Of a stretch of 64,000 nt of DNA, positions 24,236-32,396 are shown piece by piece. This DNA is from DASUEB01 sp036275295 (GTDB taxonomy: Bacteria; Bacteroidota; Bacteroidia; Flavobacteriales_D; Luteibaculaceae): the NCBI GenBank assembly GCA_036275295.1, contig DASUEB010000025.1, positions 39,150 to 103,149 of the forward strand. The letters run 5' to 3'. Under the pieces are notes generated by a model. The model saw only the letters and a list, made by a program, of their open reading frames with translations, ran no database searches and was not told the DNA's origin. Position numbers and translations under genes: made by a program. Within the stretch, counting starts at the first letter, position 1; each line of letters opens with the position of its first letter.

Positions 24236-24982
24236 TTAAAGTAGATTTGATTGCTGCAATATTACACTTAAATCTTCTGGGGTGTCAACAGCTGGGGTTT
24301 CAAACTCTGTGATGGCTGTTTTAATCCTAAAGCCCCCTTCCAGCCATCTCAATTGCTCTAAACTCTCAGCCATCTCTAGCTTACTGGGGGGTAAAAGAAC
24401 CAGCTCTCGCAGGATTTCTGCTCGAAAAGCATACATACCCAAGTGCTTGTAAAACGATCCGTGACGGTGCCAATTGTCTGCATCTACTCCTCTTAGGTAA
24501 GGAATGGCCTGCCTGCTGAAATAAAGTGCCTCGCCTTTTAGGTTAGTAACCACTTTAACTTTGTTGGGCTGGTGAATCTCGCTGGGCTCAGCCTTTTTGA
24601 TAAGGGTTCCGATCTGAGTGCTTGGATCCTTAAAGAGCGAAATGAGCTGCTGAATCTGTTCGCTTTTTACAAAAGGCTCGTCGCCTTGCACATTGATCAC
24701 CAAATCCGGCTTTGCATTTATGTTCTCCAACGCCTCGGCAACTCGATCGGTTCCACTCGGATGGGTCGACTTAGTCATTACGCCTTGAGCACCGAGATCT
24801 CTGACATGATTTAGTATTCGGTCGTCATCGGTTGCTACCCAAACCGCTGAATCGCCCACCGCTGCTGAACAACGCTCAACAACCCGCTGAATCATCGTTT
24901 TTCCATGGATCATAGCCAGTGGCTTGCCAGGAAAACGCGTGGAGGCATATCGCGCCGGAATAATAACTAGAACCGAATTCAT
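24236..24982 (-). CDS. kdsB: 3-deoxy-manno-octulosonate cytidylyltransferase (CMP-KDO synthetase)
   Basis: 248 residues, normal length. The nucleotide-binding N-terminus is VIIPARYASTRFPGKPLAMI; VATDD near 52 and NVQGDEPF near 99 are further family motifs, and the late AVDTPEDL is conserved. It activates KDO with CTP for lipopolysaccharide core synthesis in the cytoplasm. A -7 box (25004-24997) lies 14 nt upstream in the divergent gap shared with dprA. Confidence 0.96.
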   Translation of the reverse strand: MNSVLVIIPARYASTRFPGKPLAMIHGKTMIQRVVERCSAAVGDSAVWVATDDDRILNHVRDLGAQGVMTKSTHPSGTDRVAEALENINAKPDLVINVQGDEPFVKSEQIQQLISLFKDPSTQIGTLIKKAEPSEIHQPNKVKVVTNLKGEALYFSRQAIPYLRGVDADNWHRHGSFYKHLGMYAFRAEILRELVLLPPSKLEMAESLEQLRWLEGGFRIKTAITEFETPAVDTPEDLSVILQQSNLL

Positions 24983-24996
24983 TGGCGAACTTTTTC

Positions 24997-25004
24997 CAAA
25001 TCTA
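24997..25004 (-). promoter_or_regulatory. -7 promoter box of kdsB
   Basis: TAGATTTG on the minus strand, 14 nt before the ATG. On the plus strand an overlapping imperfect box (TAGTACTTTG) may serve dprA. Confidence 0.5.
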
Positions 25005-25017
25005 GTACTTTGACTCT

Positions 25018-26118
25018 ATGAAAAATACCGAAGACCTGTTTTTCCAACTGGCTCTTTATCAGGTAGAAGGGATTGGACCTGTTCTAGCCAGGCAACTCAT
25101 ACAGCATTTTGGTTCGGCAAAAGAGGTGATGAATGCGCGCAAACACCAACTGAGCCGCGTGCCGGGCATTGGTCCTACCCTGAGTAAACGATTTGCACAA
25201 GCGGGTTATTACGAGCGGGCTGAACGGGAAATCAAAGCCATGGAGCGATTGCAGATCACCGCTTTGACACCCGAAGACGATCGGTACCCTTCGCTGCTAA
25301 AAGCCTGTTTTGATGCTCCTCAACTTCTGTTTATCCGCGGTGAGGGCTGGGAACATCAATTGCGGACAGTAAGTGTGGTGGGCACCCGCTCACCCACGGC
25401 TTATAGCTTGAATGAAACGCGACACCTTATTGAAGGATTGCAGTCGACCGGCGTATGCATTGTAAGCGGGCTGGCTCGCGGCATTGATACCCGCGCTCAT
25501 CAGACCGCTGTCGACCTCAACATCCCTACATTTGCGGTATTGGCCCACGGACTCGACCGCGTTTACCCCTACGAAAATAAAACGCTATCCAAACAAATTG
25601 AACAAAACGGCTGCGTGATCAGCGAGCGCCTTACGGGCACTCTACCCGACCGCGACAATTTCCCCTCTCGAAATCGTATCGTTGCAGGGTTATCGATGGC
25701 CACCGTGGTAATGGAAACAGGCGTAAAAGGGGGCTCGATGATTACCGCTAACATGGCATTTGATTACTCAAGAGATGTTTTTGCCCTACCCGGTCGTATT
25801 ACCGAGCCCTCTTTTCAAGGATGTCTGCACCTTATCAGCCAACAAAAGGCGCAGGTATATACCTCAGTAGAAAACTTGTGTACCCAATTAAACCTGAATC
25901 AAAAAAACCAAGCCCATACCCAAACTCGACTATTCATGGAGTGTGATCCCCGCTTTGAACCCGTCCTCTCGTGTTTGGTGAGTGGACCCAAAACGATAGA
26001 CCAACTCATTGCACAGCTCAATCAGCCAGGCTCCAAACTGTCGGGGATTTTGCTCGAGATGGAGATCGAAGGATGGATCCATTACCTCCCCGGCAGCCGA
26101 GTGGAAAGATGCGCTTGA
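25018..26118 (+). CDS. dprA: DNA-processing protein DprA
   Basis: 366 residues. A helix-hairpin-helix region (about 15-60, VEGIGPVLARQL and VPGIGPTLSKRF) precedes the Rossmann-like DprA core: SVVGTRSPTAYS near 119, SGLARGIDTRAHQTA near 150 and the late FPSRNRIVAGLS and TGVKGGSMITANMA. The last ~65 residues form a winged-helix (DprA_WH) domain. DprA loads RecA onto incoming single-stranded DNA in transformation, so the organism may be competent (inference). Confidence 0.96.
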   Translation: MKNTEDLFFQLALYQVEGIGPVLARQLIQHFGSAKEVMNARKHQLSRVPGIGPTLSKRFAQAGYYERAEREIKAMERLQITALTPEDDRYPSLLKACFDAPQLLFIRGEGWEHQLRTVSVVGTRSPTAYSLNETRHLIEGLQSTGVCIVSGLARGIDTRAHQTAVDLNIPTFAVLAHGLDRVYPYENKTLSKQIEQNGCVISERLTGTLPDRDNFPSRNRIVAGLSMATVVMETGVKGGSMITANMAFDYSRDVFALPGRITEPSFQGCLHLISQQKAQVYTSVENLCTQLNLNQKNQAHTQTRLFMECDPRFEPVLSCLVSGPKTIDQLIAQLNQPGSKLSGILLEMEIEGWIHYLPGSRVERCA

Positions 26119-26128
26119 GAATACGTTT

Positions 26129-26171
26129 CAGCGGTATTTGCGTGAAGAAACCCTTCACTCAAACACCGCTG
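26129..26171. terminator. Hairpin between convergent dprA and M48 genes
   Basis: An imperfect hairpin: outer stem CAGCGGT/ACCGCTG and inner stem GTGAAG/CTTCAC. It fills the 59-bp convergent gap; T-tracts are poor on both sides. Confidence 0.45.
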
Positions 26172-26177
26172 CTCCGT

Positions 26178-27266
26178 TTAAAATCCAGACGACCTCAGGG
26201 ATTTAATCTTTTCAAAATGGCTCTGATGGATTGATTTTTCCCGAAGCGAGTTTGCCTTTTGTCCGCGGTATGATTTAACAAATTGAATTCTATCTTGCGT
26301 CATGGGGTGCGTGCGAAGAAAACTGGGCACCATGTCGCTGTTGTTTTCCTTTTCGGCCTTTTGGAGCGTCTTAAACAATTTGATCAGGCCCGCACGCGAG
26401 TATCCGTTTGATTCGAGGAAATTCACGGCATGACCGTCTGCTTCTGTTTCCAAGCTTCGGCTGTAAACCAATTCTTTGATTGAATTCACACGTGATAAAG
26501 CGGCATCACCCAACCCCTCGTAACTGCCCAACACCAGGCTGAGCATCGCTTGCCCAATCAGGGCGCGGCTTATGGCCTTAGTACTGTGCCGCATAAAAGT
26601 ATGGCCGCTTTCATGTCCCAAAAGCGCTGCGAGCTCTTCAACCGTTTTACACGAATCGAGCAGTGCAGAATACACAAAAATATATCCCCCGGGCAGGGCA
26701 AAGGCGTTGAGCTCATCACTTTCAATCACCTTGATATCCACTTCAAAAGGCGCTTGATCGTTTTTGAAACCCTTAAAAAACTCCGTTACGGCCTTGCTCT
26801 CGGCCGTCAAAATGGTGTTCTCCTCCACCACCACCTGGCTCATGGTCTTTCCCCAGTCTCGATCGTATCGAACCGGCAATTGTTCAACCACCACCTCCGA
26901 CAGCCAAGGAATGCCCCAGAAATAACCAGCTGGAAAGGCCGCAAGAACCAGAACAAGAATTCCCGCTAACAAGCCATGGCGCGCATTGAGCGATAAAAAG
27001 AGTCCGCCACTGCTTTTATTTTGAATCAGTGATTTAACCCTTTCGATCTCACCTTCAACACAGACCACGTGTACCAAAGGGTCGTCGAGTAATTTTATTT
27101 TGTCACCACTGCTGCTGTCGAATATAACAGTATTCATGGGCCAGTGAAGTTCTTGACCAGTCCCCTCCGCATCGACAAAAGAAACTAATAACGTTGAACC
27201 CTCTATTCCCACAGCGCAACGGTGTGGATAGGAGGATTTCCCGTCGAAAAAAAAGCCGTTAATCAT
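26178..27266 (-). CDS. M48 family membrane metallopeptidase
   Basis: 362 residues from the ATG at 27266 (a GTG one codon upstream is possible). The N-terminal ~95 residues form a soluble beta-rich domain (VHVVCVEGE), followed by one membrane span (about 99-117). The catalytic domain has the zinc motif HESGH (218-222) and the downstream Glu ligand in SLETEADGHAVNF. The sequence NAFALPGGYIFVYSALLD before the motif is typical of M48 (HtpX/Oma1-like or BepA-like). It probably handles membrane or envelope protein quality control. It runs convergently to dprA. Confidence 0.92.
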   Translation of the reverse strand: MINGFFFDGKSSYPHRCAVGIEGSTLLVSFVDAEGTGQELHWPMNTVIFDSSSGDKIKLLDDPLVHVVCVEGEIERVKSLIQNKSSGGLFLSLNARHGLLAGILVLVLAAFPAGYFWGIPWLSEVVVEQLPVRYDRDWGKTMSQVVVEENTILTAESKAVTEFFKGFKNDQAPFEVDIKVIESDELNAFALPGGYIFVYSALLDSCKTVEELAALLGHESGHTFMRHSTKAISRALIGQAMLSLVLGSYEGLGDAALSRVNSIKELVYSRSLETEADGHAVNFLESNGYSRAGLIKLFKTLQKAEKENNSDMVPSFLRTHPMTQDRIQFVKSYRGQKANSLREKSIHQSHFEKIKSLRSSGF

Positions 27267-27321
27267 CACCTCAGTTTAAGCATATATTTACTGAACAGCT
27301 GCCTAACGCAGTTGAAAACAA

Positions 27322-27364
27322 CTTATGCCACAGTTCGCTGTTTATGAGCTCACTGTAGCATAAG
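27322..27364 (-). terminator. Inverted repeat downstream of the DUF898 gene
   Basis: Arms CTTATGCCACAGT and ACTGTAGCATAAG (13 nt, one mismatch) with a 17-nt loop, 80 bp beyond the stop at 27446 on the minus strand, followed by TTGTTTTC. Probably a terminator; an operator for the M48 gene is also possible. Confidence 0.45.
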
Positions 27365-27445
27365 ATGGAGATATTATGTTGCGCCAAATCCCAACTCGAG
27401 CCGTCTTTGCTGCGCAGGGGTACTTAACTGACGCGAAACGCGGGT

Positions 27446-28441
27446 TTAAACGAACCCCAGGTCCAGCCAATCGCTCAAATCTTCGCCCATGGCCTCGCTG
27501 TAATCTTGCTCATTTTGGGTCACCAAGGTTGGATCGAAGGCGGGATCAATTTCAAAACCACCGAACGTGTATCGCAAGGTTCGTACATCTGCCCAAGGCT
27601 TGCCAATACCCAAGGTGAAGAAGATTAACAGGCTATTGACAACCGTCCACCGAAACATTTGACCTACTGTCATAATAGACGTGCATCTGTAGGCCGATTC
27701 GCGGTGTTGAATCACCAAATTACCCACCAAGAAACGGTAATAGTCGCGGTAAAACCAAAATAGGTAAATCCCTAAGGTTAGTGGCGTTAAAAAGATGAAC
27801 TTGAGGTAGAGTACAAATAAATCGGTTCCTCGGCCGGTAAATGAAAATTGGGCGTCGCCAAAGCGGGTGTTGTTAAAGAGGTACTTGTACATTTTGGCAA
27901 TGAACCACGGACCGTATAATCCCAGGGTAATCAGGGTGAGTAGTCCGTTTACGGCGAAAAGCTTCATAAATTCACCTAAATGTCCGCGATAACCAAAACG
28001 GATACCTGACCACGACGTCTTGGCCATGCGGTATTTCATTGCTCCGTGAATAGCCAAAGGGAAAATGATGAGGAAAAAAGCCAGCATCAAACCGTAAACC
28101 TGAGCCAAGATCACGAGCGCATCCGAAGGATTAGGCACCTCATCGTTGGATAGAATTACAAAAATGAAAATGGCATAAAACGCGGCCACCAAAAGGATTC
28201 CTTTTATGTAACCCAAAAACATCTCTCGGCCGGTGCCGTGAAATTCAAAGCGCTGCCCTTTGAAGGACGTTTGTCCGTAAACGTATTTCAGGCGACGTTC
28301 TCGGGCCCATGGATGATAGAATCCAAGGGTAATGATTTTGAGCAAGAAATTGATAAATACAATTTCAAATAAAGAAGCGCCATCGCCGTGAAAGCGAAGC
28401 TGGTTTTGGGACTCAGGGTTCCAGGGATTGTTTTGTTGCAT
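27446..28441 (-). CDS. DUF898 (YjgN-like) membrane protein
   Basis: 331 residues with about eight hydrophobic spans. Three repeats can be read: ITLGFYHPWARERRLKYVYG, ITLGLYGPWFIAKMYKYLFN and FTLGIGKPWADVRTLRYTFG, each with the TLGxxxPW core typical of DUF898; the first two are followed by a GxxFxFxG strand. Function unknown; members are polytopic inner-membrane proteins. The ATG at 28441 is preferred over a GTG three codons upstream. The gene overlaps the end of the preceding gene by 29 bp, so expression is likely coupled. Confidence 0.9.
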   Translation of the reverse strand: MQQNNPWNPESQNQLRFHGDGASLFEIVFINFLLKIITLGFYHPWARERRLKYVYGQTSFKGQRFEFHGTGREMFLGYIKGILLVAAFYAIFIFVILSNDEVPNPSDALVILAQVYGLMLAFFLIIFPLAIHGAMKYRMAKTSWSGIRFGYRGHLGEFMKLFAVNGLLTLITLGLYGPWFIAKMYKYLFNNTRFGDAQFSFTGRGTDLFVLYLKFIFLTPLTLGIYLFWFYRDYYRFLVGNLVIQHRESAYRCTSIMTVGQMFRWTVVNSLLIFFTLGIGKPWADVRTLRYTFGGFEIDPAFDPTLVTQNEQDYSEAMGEDLSDWLDLGFV

Positions 28442-29285
28442 TTGAGACACGTTTTAGGGGTAGGATATATCCTACTGAAATGTTGTGCTCAAAGTAGTTA
28501 ATTTTTGTTTCCGCCGACACCTTATCGCGAATTATCATGATGTCCCATAGACCGATATGGCCAACCCGGTACATGTTCTCAATAAAAAATCGGCCGTAGG
28601 TAAGGCGAGTGGTAGCATTGACGGATATGCCCCAACCCGCAAAATGGATGGATGGATTTCGATAAAAATTTCCAAACAGGCGGGTGTCGGTCCAAGGACA
28701 AACCGGCCCTGTTCCAAATCCGGCTAGTGCATCAACCTTAAGTGGCAGTCTTTTCGGATGCCAGAGAGGAAAGGCATAATCGATATTGGCATGGATGTAG
28801 TTCAGTCCATCGGTGTGCTCCATGCGAAGCAGCCTGTTGCTGAGGTCTATTTCCTCCCCACTATAGGTTCCGGCGTACTGATTTTGGGTAAAATTATCCC
28901 CGCGATTGATGTAGCCGTTGATGCGCACCCGTTGACCGTCGCTCACCACGTATTTCAAGTGATCCCAACCCCCAGAAATATGCCAGCGCTGATCGATGAT
29001 AACCCCAGCGCGGAAGTTGAACTGAGGAATGGTGAAATTGCCCGGATTGATATAGGCATCGGCCGAAAAAGGCTCAGGATCATCATGGGCTTGAACATCC
29101 TGCAATTCAAATTGATAAGCCTCCCCTCCATCAATGGAAAGCGATGTAGGGAGATATCGCGATCGGTTGTACCCCCAGTGAAAAAAAAGATCGTAACTGT
29201 GCAACTTCGAACTGGGCTGTGCATAACTTGGCACACTAATTGCAATACCCAAAAAAACAAACCAACTCCGGAAACGGGCACTCAT
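28413..29285 (-). CDS. Predicted outer-membrane beta-barrel protein
   Basis: 290 residues with a signal peptide (about 1-22, ending SYA-QPSS). The mature part is made of alternating strands rich in Tyr, Phe, Trp and Asn, such as YDLFFHWGYNRSRYLP, FNFRAGVIIDQRWHISGGWD and the final INYFEHNISVGYILPL. This is the pattern of small Bacteroidota outer-membrane barrels of unknown function. It overlaps the DUF898 gene and shares its transcript. Confidence 0.7.
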   Translation of the reverse strand: MSARFRSWFVFLGIAISVPSYAQPSSKLHSYDLFFHWGYNRSRYLPTSLSIDGGEAYQFELQDVQAHDDPEPFSADAYINPGNFTIPQFNFRAGVIIDQRWHISGGWDHLKYVVSDGQRVRINGYINRGDNFTQNQYAGTYSGEEIDLSNRLLRMEHTDGLNYIHANIDYAFPLWHPKRLPLKVDALAGFGTGPVCPWTDTRLFGNFYRNPSIHFAGWGISVNATTRLTYGRFFIENMYRVGHIGLWDIMIIRDKVSAETKINYFEHNISVGYILPLKRVSNATKQSLEP

Positions 29286-29291
29286 TATAAC

Positions 29292-29299
29292 TAATTTTG
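29292..29299 (+). promoter_or_regulatory. -7 promoter box of the small lipoprotein genes
   Basis: TAATTTTG, 6 nt before the ATG at 29306. A longer frame starting on the TTG within this box is ruled out. Confidence 0.55.
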
Positions 29300-29305
29300 C
29301 TGCAA

Positions 29306-29503
29306 ATGAAAGAAGTAAATCAACCGCTGAAGTCGATCGCCCTTATTTTTTTTCTGGCGGCCAGCATGTGCATGGCCTGTAAATCAACCATCACCACCAG
29401 TTCTACGGCTGATAAACCAACGGCTACTGCCCCCTCCGATACGGTGAAGAAAAAATCGCTTCCCACCGCCACTTTTGAAACCAAACCATTACCTGTTGAA
29501 TAA
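29306..29503 (+). CDS. Small lipoprotein
   Basis: 65 residues: basic start, hydrophobic core, lipobox AASMCMACKS with the likely lipidated Cys near residue 24, then a short Thr/Ser/Pro-rich tail. No domain is recognised. It is probably the first gene of a short operon with the lipoprotein gene at 29514 and the VOC gene. Confidence 0.6.
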   Translation: MKEVNQPLKSIALIFFLAASMCMACKSTITTSSTADKPTATAPSDTVKKKSLPTATFETKPLPVE

Positions 29504-29513
29504 TTTGAATCGT

Positions 29514-29738
29514 ATGAAACCAATCATTGCCCTATCCCTAATCCTGGCCGTGGCCAGTTCATGTGTGGTAAGAACTCCTCGCCCCGTGATTGTAAAACAG
29601 AAAAAATCAACGGTTGTCGTTCAACCCGCAAAAGACAATGGCCTTCACAAAGGTCACTACAAAAAGGGTGGCCCTAAAGGCAACAACGGAAACGGAAACG
29701 GAAACGGAAACGGAAAAAATAAAGGCCCGAAAAAATAA
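29514..29738 (+). CDS. Small Gly/Asn-repeat lipoprotein
   Basis: 74 residues from MKPIIALSLILAVASSC, a signal with lipobox ending at Cys17. The tail is basic (Lys-rich) and ends in a GNGNGNGNG run coded by a hexamer tandem repeat GGAAAC (about 29687-29716), followed by KNKGPKK. It may be an envelope-associated cationic protein. The upstream 13 codons of the longer frame overlap the previous gene and are not used. Confidence 0.55.
   Translation: MKPIIALSLILAVASSCVVRTPRPVIVKQKKSTVVVQPAKDNGLHKGHYKKGGPKGNNGNGNGNGNGKNKGPKK
29687..29716 (+). repeat. Hexanucleotide tandem repeat in coding sequence
   Basis: About five units of GGAAAC encode alternating Gly-Asn. The 6-bp unit keeps frame when copy number changes. 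Confidence 0.8.
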
Positions 29739-29741
29739 GAT

Positions 29742-30125
29742 ATGATTGCTGGCATTCACCACATCGCAATCCTTGTTGATGACCTGAATGTTTCGCTTTC
29801 TTTTTACTGCGAGGTGCTGGGATTCACTGTTGAATCCCGGCATTACCGCAGCGAGCGCTCTTCGTGGAAGGTCGACTTGAGCCTCAACGGCACCTACTGC
29901 ATCGAACTATTCACCTTTCCCGATGCGCCTGACCGGCTGACTCACCCCGAAGCAAAAGGTCTCCGTCATTTGGCTTTCGCCGTTAAAAACATTGCCGCAT
30001 TCAGAGACTACCTAGAAAGTCACGGGGTGGCATGTCAGACCCTGCAAGTCGACCCCTACACCCAAAAAAAATACTTCTTTTTCGCTGACCCCAGTAAACT
30101 TCCGCTGGAGGCTTATGAAATTTAA
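29742..30125 (+). CDS. VOC family (glyoxalase-like) metalloprotein
   Basis: 127 residues, one vicinal-oxygen-chelate domain of two beta-alpha-beta-beta-beta units. The pattern IAGIHHIAILVDDLNVSLSFYCEVLGF starts unit one (His metal ligand), and GLRHLAFAVKNIAAFRDYL starts unit two; Glu in IELFTF and Glu in LEAYEI complete a likely metal site. It resembles the YaeR/SMU1112c group. Its stop codon lies within the TTAA shared with the convergent small gene. Confidence 0.88.
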   Translation: MIAGIHHIAILVDDLNVSLSFYCEVLGFTVESRHYRSERSSWKVDLSLNGTYCIELFTFPDAPDRLTHPEAKGLRHLAFAVKNIAAFRDYLESHGVACQTLQVDPYTQKKYFFFADPSKLPLEAYEI

Positions 30126-30295
30126 GGCTTCTTGGATGCGTCCATAAAACGCTTGATCTCCAGAAGCAATCCGCTGAAAAAAGCCACTGCACCTGAGACC
30201 AAAAACAGGGTAGACCAATTGCGCCGTTGGCGATTTGCCAACCCCGCCCCGCCTAACAAGGCGCCTACTGCCATCAAAAGCCAATTCCTCTTCAT
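30122..30295 (-). CDS. Small membrane protein
   Basis: 57 residues from MKRNWLLMAVGAL, with two hydrophobic segments (4-18 and 28-45) separated by the basic turn NRQRRN. No family is recognised. It converges with the VOC gene and the two stop codons overlap in TTAA (30122-30125). Confidence 0.55.
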   Translation of the reverse strand: MKRNWLLMAVGALLGGAGLANRQRRNWSTLFLVSGAVAFFSGLLLEIKRFMDASKKP

Positions 30296-30363
30296 TGTTT
30301 CTGCTGTTTGTCCAAATGGTGCAGTACGCCGTTTGACCCGCCTGCCCATTTTGGTATTTATAC

Positions 30364-30391
30364 AAAAGGCTGAACGATTGTCCAGCCTTTT
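30364..30391 (-). terminator. Terminator of the acc operon
   Basis: AAAAGGCTG and CAGCCTTTT (9-bp stem, 10-nt loop) lie 8 bp beyond the accC stop. T residues follow on the minus strand. Confidence 0.75.
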
Positions 30392-30398
30392 GAGTTTC

Positions 30399-31766
30399 TT
30401 ATTTCAGGTTAAAAGTTTCTAAAAACTTGGTATTGAAATCGCCTGCCCTGAATTTTTCGTCTTCCATCAGTTGAATGTGAAAGGGAATCGTGGTTTTTAC
30501 TCCCTCAATCACAAACTCGCTCAACGCGCGCTGCATGGTTTGAATGGCCTCCTCCCGCGTTTGGGCTACGGTGATCAACTTGGCAATCATTGAATCGTAA
30601 TACGGCGGTATGTTATAGCCTGCGTATACGTGCGTATCGATGCGCACTCCGTGGCCACCTGGGCTGTGGTAATTGGTAATTCTGCCTGGCGAAGGACGAA
30701 AATCGTTGTATGGATCTTCGGCGTTGATACGGCACTGAATAGAGTGCATCAACGGTTCGTAGTTCTTTCCGCTGATGGGCTCGCCGGCTGCAATCTTGAT
30801 CTGCTCTTTCACCAGATCGTAATTGATTACCTCCTCGGTAATGGTATGTTCTACTTGAATACGGGTATTCATCTCCATGAAGTAGAAATTCCGGTGTTTG
30901 TCGACCAAGAATTCTACCGTTCCCACTCCTTCGTAGTTAATCGCCTTAACGGCCTTGATTGCCGCATCGCCCATGGCTTTGCGCAATTCAGGGGTCATAA
31001 AAGGCGATGGGGTTTCTTCCACCAGCTTTTGGTGACGGCGCTGAATAGAGCAATCGCGCTCTGAGAGGTGACACGCCGTACCGTATTGGTCACCGGCTAC
31101 TTGGATTTCGATGTGACGAGGTTCTTCAATGAATTTCTCCATGTAGATCCCGTCGTTGCCAAAAGCGGCTCCGGCTTCGCGGCGAGCTGTTTCCCACGCA
31201 TTTTGGAGGTCTTCTTCCTTCCAAACCACTCGCATTCCTTTTCCACCACCACCGGCAGTAGCTTTCAGAATGATGGGGTATTTAATCTTAACGGCTAGTT
31301 TTTTAGCTTCCTCCAAGTCGGCGATCAAGCCATCGGAACCGGGAATACACGGAACGCCGGCTTTTTTCATGGTGTCTTTAGCCGAGGCCTTATCGCCCAT
31401 GGCTTCGATCTGTTCAGGAGTAGCGCCAATAAACTTGATGTTGTGCTCCTTGCAAATGCGAGAAAACTTGGCGTTTTCGCTCAAGAAACCGTATCCGGGG
31501 TGAATGGCGTCGGCATTGGTGATTTCAGCAGCGGCGATGATATTCGCCATTTTGAGATAACTCTCTGAACTTTGGGGAGGGCCAATACATACGGCCTCAT
31601 CGGCGAAACGCACGTGCAATGAATCTCTGTCGGCTTGCGAATAAACCGCTACCGTACTGATTCCCATTTCCTTACAAGTTCTAATGATGCGAAGCGCAAT
31701 TTCGCCTCGGTTAGCAATGAGGATCTTCTTAAACATCTTCACTGCCGTATCTTTCTTTTTTGCCAT
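30399..31766 (-). CDS. accC: Acetyl-CoA carboxylase, biotin carboxylase subunit
   Basis: 455 residues. ATP-grasp enzyme that carboxylates biotin on AccB, the first committed step of fatty acid synthesis. Motifs: KKILIANRGEIALRI near the start, HPGYGFLSENA near 85, the glycine loop KATAGGGGKGMRVV near 165, and EMNTRIQVEHTITEE near 292. The shorter start at 31736 (MFKKILIANRGE) is the canonical AccC start; the ten extra residues (MAKKKDTAVK) may or may not be translated. It follows accB with a hairpin in between. Confidence 0.97.
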   Translation of the reverse strand: MAKKKDTAVKMFKKILIANRGEIALRIIRTCKEMGISTVAVYSQADRDSLHVRFADEAVCIGPPQSSESYLKMANIIAAAEITNADAIHPGYGFLSENAKFSRICKEHNIKFIGATPEQIEAMGDKASAKDTMKKAGVPCIPGSDGLIADLEEAKKLAVKIKYPIILKATAGGGGKGMRVVWKEEDLQNAWETARREAGAAFGNDGIYMEKFIEEPRHIEIQVAGDQYGTACHLSERDCSIQRRHQKLVEETPSPFMTPELRKAMGDAAIKAVKAINYEGVGTVEFLVDKHRNFYFMEMNTRIQVEHTITEEVINYDLVKEQIKIAAGEPISGKNYEPLMHSIQCRINAEDPYNDFRPSPGRITNYHSPGGHGVRIDTHVYAGYNIPPYYDSMIAKLITVAQTREEAIQTMQRALSEFVIEGVKTTIPFHIQLMEDEKFRAGDFNTKFLETFNLK

Positions 31767-31782
31767 ACATGTGGGTTAAAAG

Positions 31783-31810
31783 TGAAAATGACCTCAAGGG
31801 GTCATTTTCA
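31783..31810 (-). terminator. Hairpin between accB and accC
   Basis: TGAAAATGACC and GGTCATTTTCA form a perfect 11-bp stem with a 6-nt loop, followed on the minus strand by CTTTTAACC. It could partly terminate or stabilise the accB message and set the AccB:AccC ratio. Confidence 0.6.
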
Positions 31811-31831
31811 GTAACAGTTGGTTTAAACGGA

Positions 31832-32344
31832 TTAAGCGGGTTCTACTAGGAACAATGGCTGATCGTATTCAACCGGAGAAGCGTCGTCAACAAGGACTTT
31901 AACGATACGTCCGCTCACTTCGCTTTCAATTTCATTGAAGAGTTTCATGGCCTCGATGATGCAAAGCACTTTACCGGGTTTGATTTCGTCACCAATATTT
32001 ACAAACGAGGGTTTGTCGGGTGAAGAAGCGCGGTAGAAGGTGCCGATCATGGGTGATTTGATGGTTACCAAGTTGGCATCGTTAGATGCAGCAGGGGCTG
32101 GCGCAGGAGAGGCAGCTGGCGCAGGAGCAGCTACAGGAGCTGGAGCGGCAGGAATGGCAACGGGTGCAGTTGGCAATGCGGGAACTGCTACTTGGATGGC
32201 TTGTGGAACGCCAGCGGGCAGCGAGGCGCCTTTCTTAGCATCCGATTTGATTATAATCTTGAAATCTTTTTTCTCGATCTCAACTTCGGTCACGCCCGAT
32301 TTTGAGACAAACTTTATAAGCTCTTGAATTTCATTAAGATTCAT
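31832..32344 (-). CDS. accB: Acetyl-CoA carboxylase biotin carboxyl carrier protein
   Basis: 170 residues. An N-terminal domain (1-35, with VEIEKKDFKIIIK), an Ala/Pro-rich linker (about 45-88) and the biotinyl domain with the EAMKLFNE motif; Lys134 is the biotinylation site. It carries carboxybiotin between AccC and AccAD. It lies between fabH and accC on the same strand. Confidence 0.97.
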   Translation of the reverse strand: MNLNEIQELIKFVSKSGVTEVEIEKKDFKIIIKSDAKKGASLPAGVPQAIQVAVPALPTAPVAIPAAPAPVAAPAPAASPAPAPAASNDANLVTIKSPMIGTFYRASSPDKPSFVNIGDEIKPGKVLCIIEAMKLFNEIESEVSGRIVKVLVDDASPVEYDQPLFLVEPA

Positions 32345-32396
32345 CGCCGTATGGTTTAGGTAAGTTAACGATTAGTGAGCGAAGATATAAATATCC

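Noticed and set aside
29687..29716. Phase-variable repeat
   Set aside because: The unit is 6 bp, so copy changes do not shift frame; on/off switching is not expected.
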